NCBI GenBank assembly: GCA_026018925.1
Contig: JAKSZU010000009.1
Location: 73,628,041-73,692,040, forward strand
DNA: 64,000 bases
DNA from: Tupaia tana
Taxonomy: Eukaryota > Chordata > Mammalia > Scandentia > Tupaiidae
Direction: 5' to 3'
The translations under genes were made by a program, and so were the position numbers. The notes under the pieces were generated by a model. That model made no database searches. It saw only the letters and a program-made list of their open reading frames with translations, and was not told the origin of the DNA. Shown here piece after piece: positions 12,462-23,489 of the stretch (the first letter of the stretch is position 1; each line of letters starts with the position of its first letter).

Positions 12462-12697
12462 TGGACCCATAGCATATTGGTAAAGGGAGCCAGATTCCAC
12501 ATGGCCAAGTGGCATTTGAATCTTGGCCCCAGTGGTTTAAAAAGCATGCCAAGTACATGAGAATGCACGTCCCAAATCCCAACAGTATGGAGAAATGGAA
12601 GAGAAGGTATTATAGCATGACCATGTCCCATGGGAGGGGGACACTTTTTCCTCTTTCTGATGAGAGTAAATGCCCTCTGTCAACTAAAAAAAGGCAC
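12462..12697 (+). mobile_element. SINE-A-old, sense
   Basis: Head GGACCCATAGCATATTGGTA, body with GGAGAAATGGAAGAGAAGG, short A tail. Strongly diverged from the young consensus. Confidence 0.75.
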
Positions 12698-12699
12698 CT

Positions 12700-13480
12700 G
12701 TAGACAAATATGACTAAAGCATACCCTCTATATAGAGAAGTAAATTAAACACTGAGGTAATTATCACAGCAAAGTTACAAAGAGACTGTTATAAAAAAGA
12801 AGAATGAAGTTCTACAGGAGTTCTTACTATCAAATCTGGAAGAATAAATCTAGATAAGATGAGCAGGAAATATGCCACATAAAGAGGAAGAAGAAAGGGC
12901 ATTTATGGAACAGGAAGCACTGTTTGCAAAGGTACAAGGTTGTAAAAAGGCTGATTAAATCTAGGGAATGGTGAAAAGTTTAGTGAAGTAAAAAGAAAAG
13001 TCAAGGTTGACATCTAGGTTTTATTTACTGAGAATAGAAACAAAGTGAAAGGAACAGTTCTAGTAGTTAGGGGATAGAGAAGAAGGTTGGTAAATTTAGT
13101 TTTAGATATGTTGAATGGAGTAGCCAGAGGAAAGTTCAAGTGGGAAATAGATAATAGTTTAGAAGAGAGATCTGACTTAGATATGAAAGATGAAATTTGT
13201 GATTTATTAATAAATAGGAATACAATCACACAGGGAAGAGAGTGTAAAATGAGAAAACTAAAGGGCTAAGGACAGTACAGTAAAAAATAGCAGCAGTCAA
13301 AGGACTTTTAAAGGAAGAAAACCCTCCCCCCAGAAAGAAAGACAGATAAGCAACAGTTAAATAGATAAAAATAACACTGTTCTAGAAAACAAAAGAGGAG
13401 GTATGCCAGTAACAGAAGGAGGTCAATGTGACCATTAGATACAGCATTAAATAGGTAGTTTTTGTTGTTGTTGTTGTTTT
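12700..13480. other. Unique spacer with L2-like segment
   Basis: Mostly unclassified. Around 12875-12990, AAGGGCATTTATGGAACAGG and the following bases resemble the ancient mammalian motif found in L2-like repeats. Low certainty. Confidence 0.3.
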
Positions 13481-13484
13481 AAAT

Positions 13485-13665
13485 GACTTTCTTCCATGAG
13501 AGAGAGAGAGAGAGAAAGTGAGAGAGAGAGAGAAAGTGAGAGAGAGAGAGAAAGTGAGAGAGAGAAAAGTTCCCTCAACAGGATCTCGCACTGCAATCCC
13601 TTCCCGCATCTTTTCTATCCAGCCAGGATCATAGACACATGTGCCAAGCGTATGCAGATTGACTA
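13485..13665 (-). mobile_element. SINE fragment containing a GA minisatellite
   Basis: Antisense SINE-like body (GCACTGCAATCCCTTCCCGC, then CAGCCAGGATCATAGACACA). Its GA-rich part is expanded into three units of about 20 bp, each ending AAAGTG, at 13499-13567. The tRNA-like head is missing or unrecognisable. Confidence 0.55.
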
Positions 13666-13679
13666 GGGAACAAAACATA

Positions 13680-14004
13680 CAAAGTTTCCCTTGAGAAGTG
13701 CTACTGTTGCTCCATCAAGACAACCCAAATTGGTTGTAATTGACTGTCAATTTCAACAGATCAGTGGGGTCAAAACAGAATTATGGTATTGAAGAATAAA
13801 TGAGAGGGGTGGACATTGAAATAATTAGTACAGACAACTTGTTAAAGAAACTTGCATTACACAGAAGTAAATGATGTTATAGTAACTGAGGGTGGACAGC
13901 AAATCAAGGAGAGCCATTTTTGTTCGTTTGTTTGTTTTTAAAATTGAGACTTAAGCATGTTTCAATGTTGTTGGGAAGAACTGGTAGGGAAGTAAAGATT
14001 AAAA
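13680..14004. other. Unique spacer
   Basis: No gene or clear repeat, apart from a short GTTT-type run near 13921-13938. Confidence 0.4.
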
Positions 14005-14017
14005 ATATTGCAGAGAG

Positions 14018-14273
14018 GGTCCAATAGGTGGTGTAGTGATTGGGGCACTGGACTCCCACATGGCCGACTATATTTTAAGTCCCAGACCAATAAGCTTGAA
14101 ACTCACACTTGGTGCATGTGCATACAGGCCCAAAATCCCAAGAGGAGAATGGAGGAGAAGGGATTGCTGCATGGCCTTTTACCCTAGGTGTGTGTGGGAG
14201 TGACCTCTCACTTTCTCTCTAGTGAGCATACATGTTCCCTACAGCAAAAGTCTCTCTCTTAAAAAAAAAAAGG
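14018..14273 (+). mobile_element. SINE-A-old with perfect duplication
   Basis: Head GGGTCCAATAGGTGGTGTAG, body and A tail. ATATTGCAGAG is duplicated at 14005-14015 and 14274-14284. Confidence 0.9.
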
Positions 14274-14524
14274 ATATTGCAGAGGAAGAGAGAGAGGTAG
14301 AGAGCATGTACAGGTACTTTGGGTGGGGGTCTTGATGTTTTTCCAACTCTGAGACATTAGGAAGCTATAGTATCAAGAATATTTGTGGAGGTATTAACTT
14401 TAGACCAGTGGTGGGTCAACTCTTTCATCGTAACAAGAGAGAAGAAAAAACTACTTAGTGCTGAGTAGGTTTGTTTATGGATGGGATGGCAGAAAATTTG
14501 AGGGGTTCTCATATGATTATTTTT

Positions 14525-16827
14525 AATCAGTATCAGTATTATTATTTATATATTTTTTATTATTATTCATACATTAAATCACTATACATCATTTAGATTG
14601 TGAAGAGACTTTACCCAGCATGATATACACCTCAGTCTAGCCCAGTTGAGACCACCATACACATCCTCGTCAACAGATAGTTAACCTTATCTGTGTTCCA
14701 CAAGTGTCTTCTCCATTTCCCCCCAAAATTTCCTATGCTCTTCCCCTCTCACACTCTTTCCACTTTGTCTCTAGGGTCCCTTACAATTTTTAATACTTTT
14801 ATGTTCTGCAGTCTTTTAGTCTCTACCATAGAGTGCAGACAGTTGGAATATATTAAGTGAAGACATGAAACATCTCTCTTTTATAGCCTGACTTGCTTGA
14901 CTCAGCAACAAATCTTTCATAGTCATCCACTTTCTATCAAATTCCAAGGCCTTGTTGTTTTTTATGGCTATATAGTAGTCCATGGAGTATATGTGCCACA
15001 CTTTTTCAATCCATTCAACTGTTTGTGGACATATGAGTTGGTTCCATGTCTTAGCAATTGTGAATAAGGCTGCAATGAATATAGATCTGCAAGCGCTTTT
15101 CTAACTGAGTGCTTGCCTGTCCTTTAAGTAGATACCCAGGAGTGGAATTGCTGGATCATATGGTAGTTCTATGTGAAGGTCTTTGAGGAACCTTCATATT
15201 GTTCTCCACAGTGGCTGGACCAATTTACATTCCCACCAACAGTGTAGGAGTGTTCCCCTTTCACCACGTCCCCTCCAGCACTTATCATTATTTGCTTTTT
15301 TAATCTTCACCATTCTGACTAGGGTTAGGTGGTATCTCATCATGGTTTTGATCTGCATCTCCCTTACAATGAGGAATGTTGAGCAGTTTCTCATATGCTT
15401 TTTGGCTGTTCATATGTCTTTCTTAGAGAGTGGTTTATTCAGCTCATTTTCCTATCTTTCAATAGAGTTAATCATTTTCTTCTGGGTAAGCTGCTTGAGT
15501 TCCCTGTGTATTCTGGTTATCAATCCCTTATCTGAGGCAGGCTTAACAAAAATTCTCTCCCATTCTGAGGATTGTTGATTTATACTAATTACAGTGTCCT
15601 TGGCTGGCAGAAACTTCTTAATCTGATGTAATTGCACCTGTCTATTTTGGGGAATATTGTCTATGCTTTGGGCATCTTGCTTAAGAAGTCTTTGCCTACC
15701 CCAATGTCTCCCAGAGTTTCCCCAGTGTTTTCCACCAGTAGTTTTATAGTTCGTGGTCTTAGGTTTAGGTCTTTTTATCCACTTTGAATTGATTTTTGTT
15801 AATGCTGACAGATAGGGGTTCAGATTCATCTTTCTGCAGATGGATACCCAGTTTTCCCAACTCCATTTGCTAAAGGAGTTTCCCTTTTCCAACTGGATTG
15901 ACTGGTACACTTTGTCAAAGAGGAGTTGGATTATGTTTTGGGGTATTGAGATTGCCAACAATTATAGTGTTACAGTCTATCTCTCCTTTTAGATCTACCA
16001 GTCTTTCCTTTACACATTTGGGTGCTCCTGATTTCGGTGCATAGATATTTATAATCATTATATCTTCTTGGTGAATTAGTCCTTTTATTACTATATAATG
16101 CCCTTCTTTGTCTTTTCTTATGGTTTTTGTCTTGAAGCCTATTTTGTCCGAAATCAGTATAGCGACTCCTGCTCTTTTTTGGTTTCCATTTGCATGGAAT
16201 ACCTTTTTCCAGCCCTTCACTTTTAGTCTATGTATGTCTTTATCCATGAGATGGGTTTCTTGTAGGCAGCAGATGGAAGATTTCTGATTTTTAATCCATT
16301 CAGCCAGTCTGTGTCTCTTTATTGGAGAATTTAATCCATTTACATTCAACATTGTTATTGATATTTCCAGACTTGTCCCTACCATTAAGTCAGCCATATT
16401 CCTGGTTGTTTTTGTTTTCTTATTGCTGTCTATCTCTCTTTCATTTTTTTGGTATAGTACTCCTTTTGGAATTTCTTGAAGAGCTGGTCTGGAGTTGGTA
16501 AATTCTATCAGGTTTTGTTTATCTGAGAACGTTTTTATTTTCTTTTCCCATATGAAGGTTAATTTTGCTGGGTATAGTATTCTTGGTTGAAATTATTTTT
16601 CATTTAACAATATATTTCCCCATTCTTTCCTTGCTTGCATTGTTTCCGATGAGAGATCCGGTGCTAACCTGATGGGATAGCCTTTGTAAGTGATTTGATG
16701 TTTCTCTCTTGCCAATCATATTATCTTGTCTTTGTCTGTCGTTTTGGTCAATCTTGCTATAATGTGGCGTGGTGGAGAGGATCTTCTTGGATTGATTCTA
16801 CTTGGGGTTCTTTGCATTTCTTGGGTC
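14525..16827 (-). mobile_element. L1-b, 3' part: antisense LINE-1 with internal deletion
   Basis: 3'UTR, ORF2 C-terminal region, then a jump at about 15945 straight to the endonuclease region. By comparison with L1-a, about 2.26 kb is missing (L1-a about 2300-4565), which includes the reverse transcriptase. Beyond this are the ORF2 start (MADLMVG at 16397) and the ORF1 C-terminal region. The element is interrupted at 16828 by retroviral sequence and resumes at 17758. Confidence 0.9.
15452..16397 (-). pseudogene. L1-b ORF2 remnant with reverse transcriptase deleted
   Basis: Two overlapping frames: 15915-16397 (160 codons, an endonuclease N-terminal part starting MADLMVGTSLEISITMLNVN) and 15452-15961 (169 codons, C-terminal sequence). 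The endonuclease frame is unusually well kept and includes the CCLQETHL segment typical of L1 endonucleases. The deletion junction is out of frame, so no joined protein is made, and the reverse transcriptase core is absent. Confidence 0.8.
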
Positions 16828-17391
16828 CAGTCCAGATGGTCAGCCCTTTGTGGTTTATTCCCCTTTCTCTATGAGTGACCTATAAACTGGAAAAACCAGA
16901 ATCCCTCCTTCTCTCAAAACCCACAAGGCTTAATTAATCTCTATCCTAAAGACCATTTTCTTCACCCATCAGCCTACCTGTGATGACTGCCAGCAGCTCC
17001 TCCAGACTCTTTACCACTAAGAATCCGTAGGAAAGGCCATAAATTTGTCCTGGACGCCAACAGCCAACCCACTGCTGACCCTGTCACCATCGAGGGGGCT
17101 TTTCCAACTGGTCAACCTACTTGGGATCCAAATCTGGACAGAGTCTCTGCAAGTTCTCCAGGCTACTCTCCCTGAGACCCACTGCCTCATCCGCAGCCAC
17201 CATCCAGCTCCTGTAGAGTCTGCATTGCCCTCACAGCTGGCCCTGGACCCTGGACCCTAGTTTTGGTCAGACACCACACTCCAGGGACCCTTGACCCCGG
17301 CTGGGATGGACCTTTCACTGTTATCCTGAGCACCTTTTCTGCTGTCAAGGTTAATTCTCACCTCTTAAAAAAAATTGGGAATGTTGAGTCT
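16828..17391 (+). pseudogene. Endogenous gammaretrovirus-like remnant: gag and pol pieces
   Basis: Plus-strand remnant. Around 16840-17180 are degraded residues resembling a gammaretroviral Gag capsid region (for example DDCQQLL near 16984). Around 17255-17350 is sequence resembling the C-terminal end of a Pol integrase. Protease, reverse transcriptase and env are not seen, and the frames contain stops. A purine-rich tract (AAAAAAAATTGGGAA, 17377-17391) touches the LTR, as a polypurine tract should. Family assignment (ERV1/gamma-like) is inference. Non-functional. Confidence 0.65.
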
Positions 17392-17757
17392 ATCTTGACA
17401 ATTGTTCCTCCATTCTCTCTGTATTGGCAGTCATCTTAATGTCAGCCTAGGCAACCAGCACTGAGAGTCAAACAGAAACAAGAATGTGGTACACGTCTCC
17501 TAGGCACAAGCTATTCTTCTGAAGTATATGCACTTATGACCCTGCCATTGTGGTTGCATACCTAGCAATCCATCTGTCAGGTGTGCCTTATGTAACTTGT
17601 TTACTTCCCTGTATAAAAACCCGCTGCCCAGCTGAGAGGCACCAGACCCTTACTTGAGTGTCTGGTCACTGTGATGGAGCTTCACCTCTTAAAAAACTTC
17701 TTTCCTACCCCCTTCAACATTTGGCTTCATGTTCCTTGGCCTGTTCCTGATATAACA
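17392..17757 (+). mobile_element. Retroviral 3' LTR (ERV1-like)
   Basis: A 366-bp LTR that starts TGTT and ends AACA, giving short inverted ends. It has a TATA box at 17612-17617 (GTATAAAAACC) and follows the polypurine tract. No 5' LTR is present in the window. L1-b sequence resumes immediately after it. Confidence 0.75.
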
Positions 17758-18350
17758 TAAATATTCTAAGTTCTTTGTCTGACATTTTTGTAATATGCTC
17801 TAAATTTTCCCTACTTGGAGACTGGTTACACTGTTCCCAGACACTTGATTCTCTTGTCCTTGAGGATCTTTGATTTTTAGTCATTTGGTAATGTATTCAC
17901 TTCTGGTGAATTTGTTGGAGAGGGATTCAGTGACTGTGAACTTGTGTGTTTCCCCCACTGTGAAATAATTATATGCTATTTCTCCCTTTTACTAAGTCCT
18001 CAAATGTGGGAATCACAGGTGGAGTTTCACAATCGGATTTGTGAGGGGAATTTCAATAATTTTTCAACCCCTACAGTGATGTGCAAAGAATTCTCCAAAA
18101 CCCACACTGCTCAGATGGTTAGCTACTTTGCACCTAAACTTCTCTAGGCAGAGGGTAAGAGCTAAGAAGTAAAACAGAAAAGTACGGTAAAGAAAAAGAT
18201 GGTAGGAAATAGAAATAGAGAGAGAAGGCAAAGAAAAGAGAAGAAAAGTGCTAGAAAAAAAGAGGAAAAAGGAAAAAAAATCACTTTGCAAAAAATAAAA
18301 TTGGGAAGAAAATGGAGGCTAAAATCAGGCAAACTTGGAGGTAGCTAGAA
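17758..18350 (-). mobile_element. L1-b, 5' part: ORF1 start and 5'UTR
   Basis: Continues L1-b after the retroviral segment. The ORF1 start region lies at about 17758-17790 and 5'UTR sequence matches L1-a 5925-6500. About 430 bp of ORF1, present in L1-a at about 5493-5925, is missing at the retroviral junction. The 5' boundary is uncertain. Confidence 0.8.
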
Positions 18351-18549
18351 GGTTTCTGTCCTGGCTGGTGCAGGGTCTCCATAGGATGGTTTTTAATCTC
18401 TCTATATTAGGAGGTGAGATAGTTTGAAGAGACTATGGGACAGATGGATAGTGGTAGTGGGATAGTTAAGTAAGTCTGAAATAGCTGTTATGAAAAGAAG
18501 AAGACAGGAATCGGGGTGGGGGGAGAAAGAAGCTAAGCATTTAAGGGAC

Positions 18550-18695
18550 ATAAAAATGGAAACTTATCTGTTGATGGTAATGTGTATGTTAATATCTTTA
18601 ACTGGACTAGTATATAGTGTATTCATGCTGGAAAATTTATTTTGCAAGATGTAATTGTTTGCAGTGGTTGAATGCATAGATTTTTTTTTAAAAGA
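18550..18695 (+). mobile_element. Short sense L1 3' end
   Basis: CTTATCTGTTGATGGTAATG … GTGTATTCATGCTGGAAAAT … matches the reverse complement of L1 3' ends at 38275 and 56195. It is 5'-truncated to about 145 bp. Confidence 0.7.
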
Positions 18696-18712
18696 TTGGA
18701 AAGTAAAACACA

Positions 18713-18732
18713 CACACACACACACACACACA
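18713..18732. repeat. (CA)n microsatellite
   Basis: About ten AC units between two L1 fragments. Confidence 0.9.
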
Positions 18733-18756
18733 TATATTTTACTGGATAACACTGAA

Positions 18757-19028
18757 ACTCCACCTGTGAGTCCCACATTTGAGGACTTAGTAAAACAGAG
18801 AAATAGCATATAATTATTTCACAGTGGGGGAAACACACGAGTTTACAGTCACTGAATCCCTCTCCAACAAATTCACCAGAAGTGAATACATTATCAAATA
18901 ACTAAAATTCAAAGAGCCCCAAGGATGAGAGAATCAAGTAGTACATCCGGATAGTACATCCGCACAAAGGGAACAGTGTAACCTGTCTCCAAGTAGGGAA
19001 AATTTAGAGCATATTACCGAAATGTCAG

Positions 19029-19076
<48 letters not shown>

Positions 19077-19137
19077 CCAAAGAGAGAGAGAGAGAGAGAA
19101 GAAGAAGCAGAAGCAGAAGAAAAAGAAGAAGGGAAGA
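18757..19137 (+). mobile_element. Retrotransposed L1 5'UTR fragment, inverted relative to L1-b
   Basis: Sense L1 5'UTR that ends at the first codons of ORF1 (ATGTCAGAA, 19022-19030), followed by an AT run (19030-19073) and a purine-rich GA/AAG tail. It is flanked by an 18-bp duplication, TTACTGGATAACACTGAA, at 18739-18756 and 19138-19155. About 240-270 bp is the inverted counterpart of L1-b 17787-18030. Confidence 0.75.
19030..19073. repeat. (AT)n microsatellite
   Basis: More than twenty AT units at the 3' end of the L1 5'UTR fragment. Confidence 0.95.
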
Positions 19138-19391
19138 TTACTGGATAACACTGAATCTCACTAAGTCCAAGAATTTTGTATTAGATCAACTTGTAACTTT
19201 CTCCAACAACATTAAGTCCTCAACATAACAGGGCCAGAGAGGTGGACATTTGGATTTATAGGTGTTTTGGATTTTATCGTGTGGATGCTACATAAGGACA
19301 ACAAATAAGAAAAGGAAATCGGCAAGTTAATTTTCTTTATAACTTCTCATTGTATATTCAGTCTTTACTGCCTAGTACAATTTTGTTTTTT

Positions 19392-19627
19392 AATTTCCAG
19401 AGAGTGTACGTACTTTCCAGAAAGAGACAGAGAAGAGGGAAAGCATCCTCCAATGGGGTGTGTGATTATGCAGTAATCCTTTCTCCTTCATTTCTCCATT
19501 CTGTTGGGATATTGGGCATGCACACACATGTGCCTGGCATGTTTTTCAAGCCACCAGGGGTAGGATTTGAACCACAATTGACCATGTGTGTTCCAGCTCC
19601 CTTTACCACTAGGCTACAAGGCCAGCC
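19392..19627 (-). mobile_element. SINE-A-old, antisense
   Basis: GA-rich body, GGGCATGCACACACATGTGC, and an inverted head ending CTACAAGGCCAGCCC. Confidence 0.8.
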
Positions 19628-19823
19628 CAGCAAGATAATAATGGAAGTGATAGACAATGGGATCTCAGCTGGATAGAAAGGTTAAGACAGGAGTAATTTC
19701 TTCACTATTCTACTTCCCCCTCATTGTGTTTCCAAGGAGGTTGTAGTCTAAGCAAACAGGCAGGCATCGGCATTATGAGACCTCTACTGTCTTGAAATAT
19801 GTCAAAAATATAAATAACCTCAT

Positions 19824-19827
<4 letters not shown>

Positions 19828-19874
<47 letters not shown>

Positions 19875-20124
19875 GAGAGGTTTTTGCTATAGGGCGTGTG
19901 CGCTCGCCAGACAGACAGAGAGAAACAGAGAAATAGAAAGCGAGAAATCACCCCCCAGGGGGGATGGCCACGCCGCAATCCCTTCTCCTCCATTCTCCTC
20001 TCGGGATCTTGGGCACACACGCACATGTGCCCGGCGTGAGTTTAAGCCACCGGGTCCGAGACTCGAACCGCGGTCGACTACGTGGGAGTCCAGCGACATA
20101 GCCATTACGCTAACTGCTGGTCCC
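19828..20124 (-). mobile_element. SINE-A, subfamily 1, young with 48-base poly(T)
   Basis: Near-consensus copy carrying the GGGACC / TTCGAGTC / CTTAAACTC markers when read on the minus strand. T run at 19826-19873. A perfect 15-bp duplication, AATAACCTCATTCTT, lies at 19813-19827 and 20125-20139. Confidence 0.97.
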
Positions 20125-20139
20125 AATAACCTCATTCTT

Positions 20140-20930
20140 ATGGGAAGGTCACTGGGTATGCTATAGTCTTATCAGAAAAGCAAAAATGGAAATCATGTTA
20201 ATATCATGTTAAATCTAAAATCCTGAGTCTTTAAAACTATGACTTTAGTAAGAGTTACTTGGCAGAGAAAAGAAGTCAATATGCAAGGAGCTGGGATCAC
20301 AGGGCAAGAAGTAAAGTAAAAGCATGGGATTTAAATTTGGTGAGAGTCTGGAAGCATAATGAAAAGTAAGTGCTGGTGGTAGCTTTGCATAAACAGCTCT
20401 GGCTTGAACAGATATGTCCAATTAACTTGGAAGCATAAAAACAGCAAAAACAAGACTTTAATAGTACTTGGTAACTGAATTCACATAAAGGATGAAGGAA
20501 AGTGATAAATTATAGATGACAGAATGTTACAATTGAGGGAGGGAGAAAGTTAGGAAAGAGATATATATATGAGGAAAATATGATGAACTCTGTTTTGTAC
20601 TTGAGTACAAATAATGATTAATAGCCATGTAAACATTTTTGGTAGACAGCATGACACTGGAAGTAGCCTGACAATCTAACTTTAGCTTTCCTGAACAAAA
20701 ATGTTGTAGAAACTATAAAACTGAATGAAATTTCCAGGGTAAAAAGTAAAGAAAAAACAAGGACATTAAAAATTAAGTCCACATAAAGGTGTAAAGAAAG
20801 AATAATGAAACAAATAAAGAACATGTGGGGAGAAAGGAAATTAATCAAGATAGTTTTATAGAAGATAAAGAAAGAACTTCAAAGTAGATGTGATGGGCAA
20901 CAACATGATGAACACAGAATGCAGATTTAT
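20140..20930. other. Unique spacer
   Basis: AT-rich, no recognisable gene or repeat. Confidence 0.4.
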
Positions 20931-20934
20931 TTTT

Positions 20935-21156
20935 TTCAGTTAATTTATTTTTTGAGGGAGAGAGAAAAAGAGACAGAGAGAAAGACACTTTGAATATGGT
21001 CTTCAAACCATGGTCCACCACCATTTTCAGCAAACCCTGGATCATGGATATGTCTATGTCCTGTGTACTCATGGAGGTCTCAGGATGAAAACCCAGAACC
21101 TTCTCATTTGGGCTAGCCTTACAGAATTGCATTTTACTGCTGCATCACTGTCAGGC
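20935..21156 (-). mobile_element. SINE-D, antisense
   Basis: T-rich and GA-rich tail side, then CCTGGATCATGGATATGTCT and a weak inverted box B (GGATGAAAACCCAGAACC). Immediately followed by a SINE-A. Confidence 0.5.
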
Positions 21157-21167
21157 CCCAAGAATGT

Positions 21168-21317
21168 GGGGTTTTTTGGTCTTTTTTGTTTGTTTGTTTT
21201 TCCCATAGGGCTTGTGTGCTCACTAGAGAGAGACAGTGGTTAAAAAATCACCCCCCCAGGAGGGATGGCCCATGCTGCAGTCCTTCTACTGTACTTTCCT
21301 CCTGGATTTTGGGCATG

Positions 21318-21352
<35 letters not shown>

Positions 21353-21446
21353 AGTGTGATTTTCAAACCACTGAGTCTAGGACTCAAACTGTGGTCTGCC
21401 ATGTAAGAATCCAGTGCCATAATCATTATGCCACCTACTGGCCCCA
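21168..21446 (-). mobile_element. SINE-A-old with CA expansion
   Basis: CCCATAGGGCTTGTGTGCTC, body, (CA)n at 21320-21350, and inverted head ending CACCTACTGGCCCC. Short duplication around AATGTGG at both ends. Confidence 0.85.
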
Positions 21447-21604
21447 ATAATGTGGATTTCTTAACAAAGAGGTAGTTGGAAAACTCTGAGAAAGCAGTTG
21501 CCCCAATGAGATGAGCCAGAAGTAAAATTAAATGGTATATATAGGGAGAGATTGTATAGAAACAGGAGTAAGCTTATGTAGACCATTTGAATTTAGGTAA
21601 TAGC

Positions 21605-21695
21605 TTTGAATTGACTTATATGCAGTGAATTCATGCTAGGAAGATTCCTTTTGTATGCTGCTAAGGTGTACAGTGATGAAATGTAAATAAAACAA
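21605..21695 (+). mobile_element. Short sense L1 3'-end fragment
   Basis: GCAGTGAATTCATGCTAGGA … GATGAAATGTAAATAAAACA resembles the terminal L1 3'UTR in sense orientation. Confidence 0.45.
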
Positions 21696-21699
21696 GAAG

Positions 21700-22295
21700 A
21701 AAAAAGAGAGAAGTTTAACCATGGAAAGGAAAAGAAAATAAGGTGAAAGCTAGAGGGTGCAGAAGGATTAAATAGTTGTTTTCAAGGTTGGGCAGACCTA
21801 TGCCTCCAGGAAGTTCTTAAAGATTGAAATACTTGATTATTATTTCAGGAAGCTGTTAAAATTGAAATATTTTATTGTTATTACATGCATGCTCTGGTTG
21901 TAAAGTCTTCTAGTTATTTACCAAATCCATCAAGCCATCTACCAATGTACAGAGCCAATAAAGACCTTTAGTGTGTATTGGTGTTAGAATATTAGTTCTG
22001 CAGCTATGTCAGCTGATGTTTAATCATGTATAATTTACCCTGACAATGTTTTTTCTTTAATTTGATTTTTTGGAATAGATTCCCAAGAGTTTATATAGCA
22101 GTATTAATGATTAGATTATAAACACACAGGCTAAGTTTGGGGGCCTGGAATACTAATGATATTTAATGCTTTGAACTAACAGTTTTCCTTTTTTTTGTAC
22201 TCTGTTCTTTATTTTCTATTCTCCATATTACATTCTTCATACCTCATACTCTATTTCCCTGACTTTATTTCCATGCTTCATGCTCTTTTATTTTT
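21700..22295. other. Unique spacer
   Basis: No gene or clear repeat seen. Confidence 0.35.
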
Positions 22296-22299
22296 ACAA

Positions 22300-22392
22300 C
22301 TTATTTATTTATTTTAAAAATATTTATTTTACATTAATTCATTACAGCATGCAAGATGGATTTCCCATCCTGAATACACCATGTATTCTAAG
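22300..22392 (-). mobile_element. Short antisense L1 3' end
   Basis: T/A-rich tail followed by CATTACAGCATGCAAGATGG and CATCCTGAATACACC, as in the other L1 3' ends. Confidence 0.55.
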
Positions 22393-22451
22393 CTGTTGTT
22401 ATTGGAATCCATTTTTCTGAACATAAAAATTAAAAAAACTTCATTTTTGTT

Positions 22452-22716
22452 TAGTTTTTTTGTTTGTTTGTTTGTTTTTGCCATAAGGAGCATATGCTCA
22501 CTGAAGAGAGACACAGATACAGTGAGAAGGAAAGTAAGTAATCATCTCCAAGGAAGGATGGTCATGCAGTAATCCTGTCTCCTCCATTCTTCTCTCTGAA
22601 CCTTGGGTATATACACACAAGCCCAGTATGATTTTCAAGCCGCCAGGTCAGGGATTGTACCACAGTTGGCCATATAGGAGTCCAGCACCTTAACCACTAT
22701 GTCACCTGCTGGTCCC
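22452..22716 (-). mobile_element. SINE-A-old, antisense
   Basis: GTTT-rich tail, GCCATAAGGAGCATATGCTC, and an inverted head ending CACCTGCTGGTCCCC. A younger SINE-A is inserted at its head end. Confidence 0.85.
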
Positions 22717-22727
22717 CATCAATTTTT

Positions 22728-23008
22728 TTTTTTTTTTCTTTTCTTTTTTTTTGGAGAGGTTTTTGCTATAGGGCGCGTGCGCTCGCCAGACAGACAGAGA
22801 GAGACAGAGAGATAGAAAGCAGGAAATCACCCCCCAGGGGGGATGGCCACGCCGCAATCCCTTCTCCTCCATTCTCCTCTCGGGATCTTGGGCACGCACG
22901 CACACGTGCCCGGCGTGAGTTTAAGCCGCCGGGTCCGGGACTCGAACCGCGGTCGACTACGTGGGAGTCCAGCGACATAGCCATTACGCTAACTGCTGGT
23001 CCCCCCCC
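22728..23008 (-). mobile_element. SINE-A, subfamily 1, young, inserted beside another SINE
   Basis: Near-consensus copy with GGACTCGAACCGCGG (inverted box B, perfect). The duplication ATCAATTTTT is at 22718-22727 and 23009-23018, where the left copy touches the end of the older SINE. Confidence 0.95.
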
Positions 23009-23182
23009 ATCAATTTTTATAAACAATTCATTTAGAAGTTCAACTGTGTAAATATACTTTTAAATGAATAAAGAAGTAATAGTACTTTGTTTTATTGTTG
23101 ATGCAAAGTAGAATAGTGGGCAAAGGAATGAGTAGCAATTCTTTTGAAAATTAGTTTCTGTTTTTGTTTGTGTGTTTTCTGT

Positions 23183-23429
23183 TTTTTGCCATAGAACTTG
23201 TGCACTCACCAGAGAGAGACAGAGAGACAGAGAAAAGGAAAGTGACAATCACCCCCTAGAGAGGATAGCCACGTTGTAATTAATCCTTTCTCCCCCATTC
23301 TCTTCTTGGGATTTTGGGCATGCACACACACAAGCAGTATGATTCTTCAGGATACCTGGTCTAGAACTCGAACCTTGGTCAGCCATGTGGTAGTCCACAG
23401 CCTTAACCACATGCCACTTGCTGGTCCCT
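23183..23429 (-). mobile_element. SINE-A-old, antisense
   Basis: GCCATAGAACTTGTGCACTC, GA-rich body, and inverted head ending CACTTGCTGGTCCC. Confidence 0.85.
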
Positions 23430-23489
23430 TAGCTTCTTAGCTTCTGTTTTTGTGCCTCATTCTTTACTAAGTTCACCCTTTCTCACAGT

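Noticed and set aside
13499-13567. CRISPR-like array
   Set aside because: Three GA-rich units with no unique spacers inside a mammalian SINE; a minisatellite.
17045-17260. 71-codon open frame in the retroviral segment
   Set aside because: It covers only a shifted portion of degraded gag-like sequence; no functional protein.
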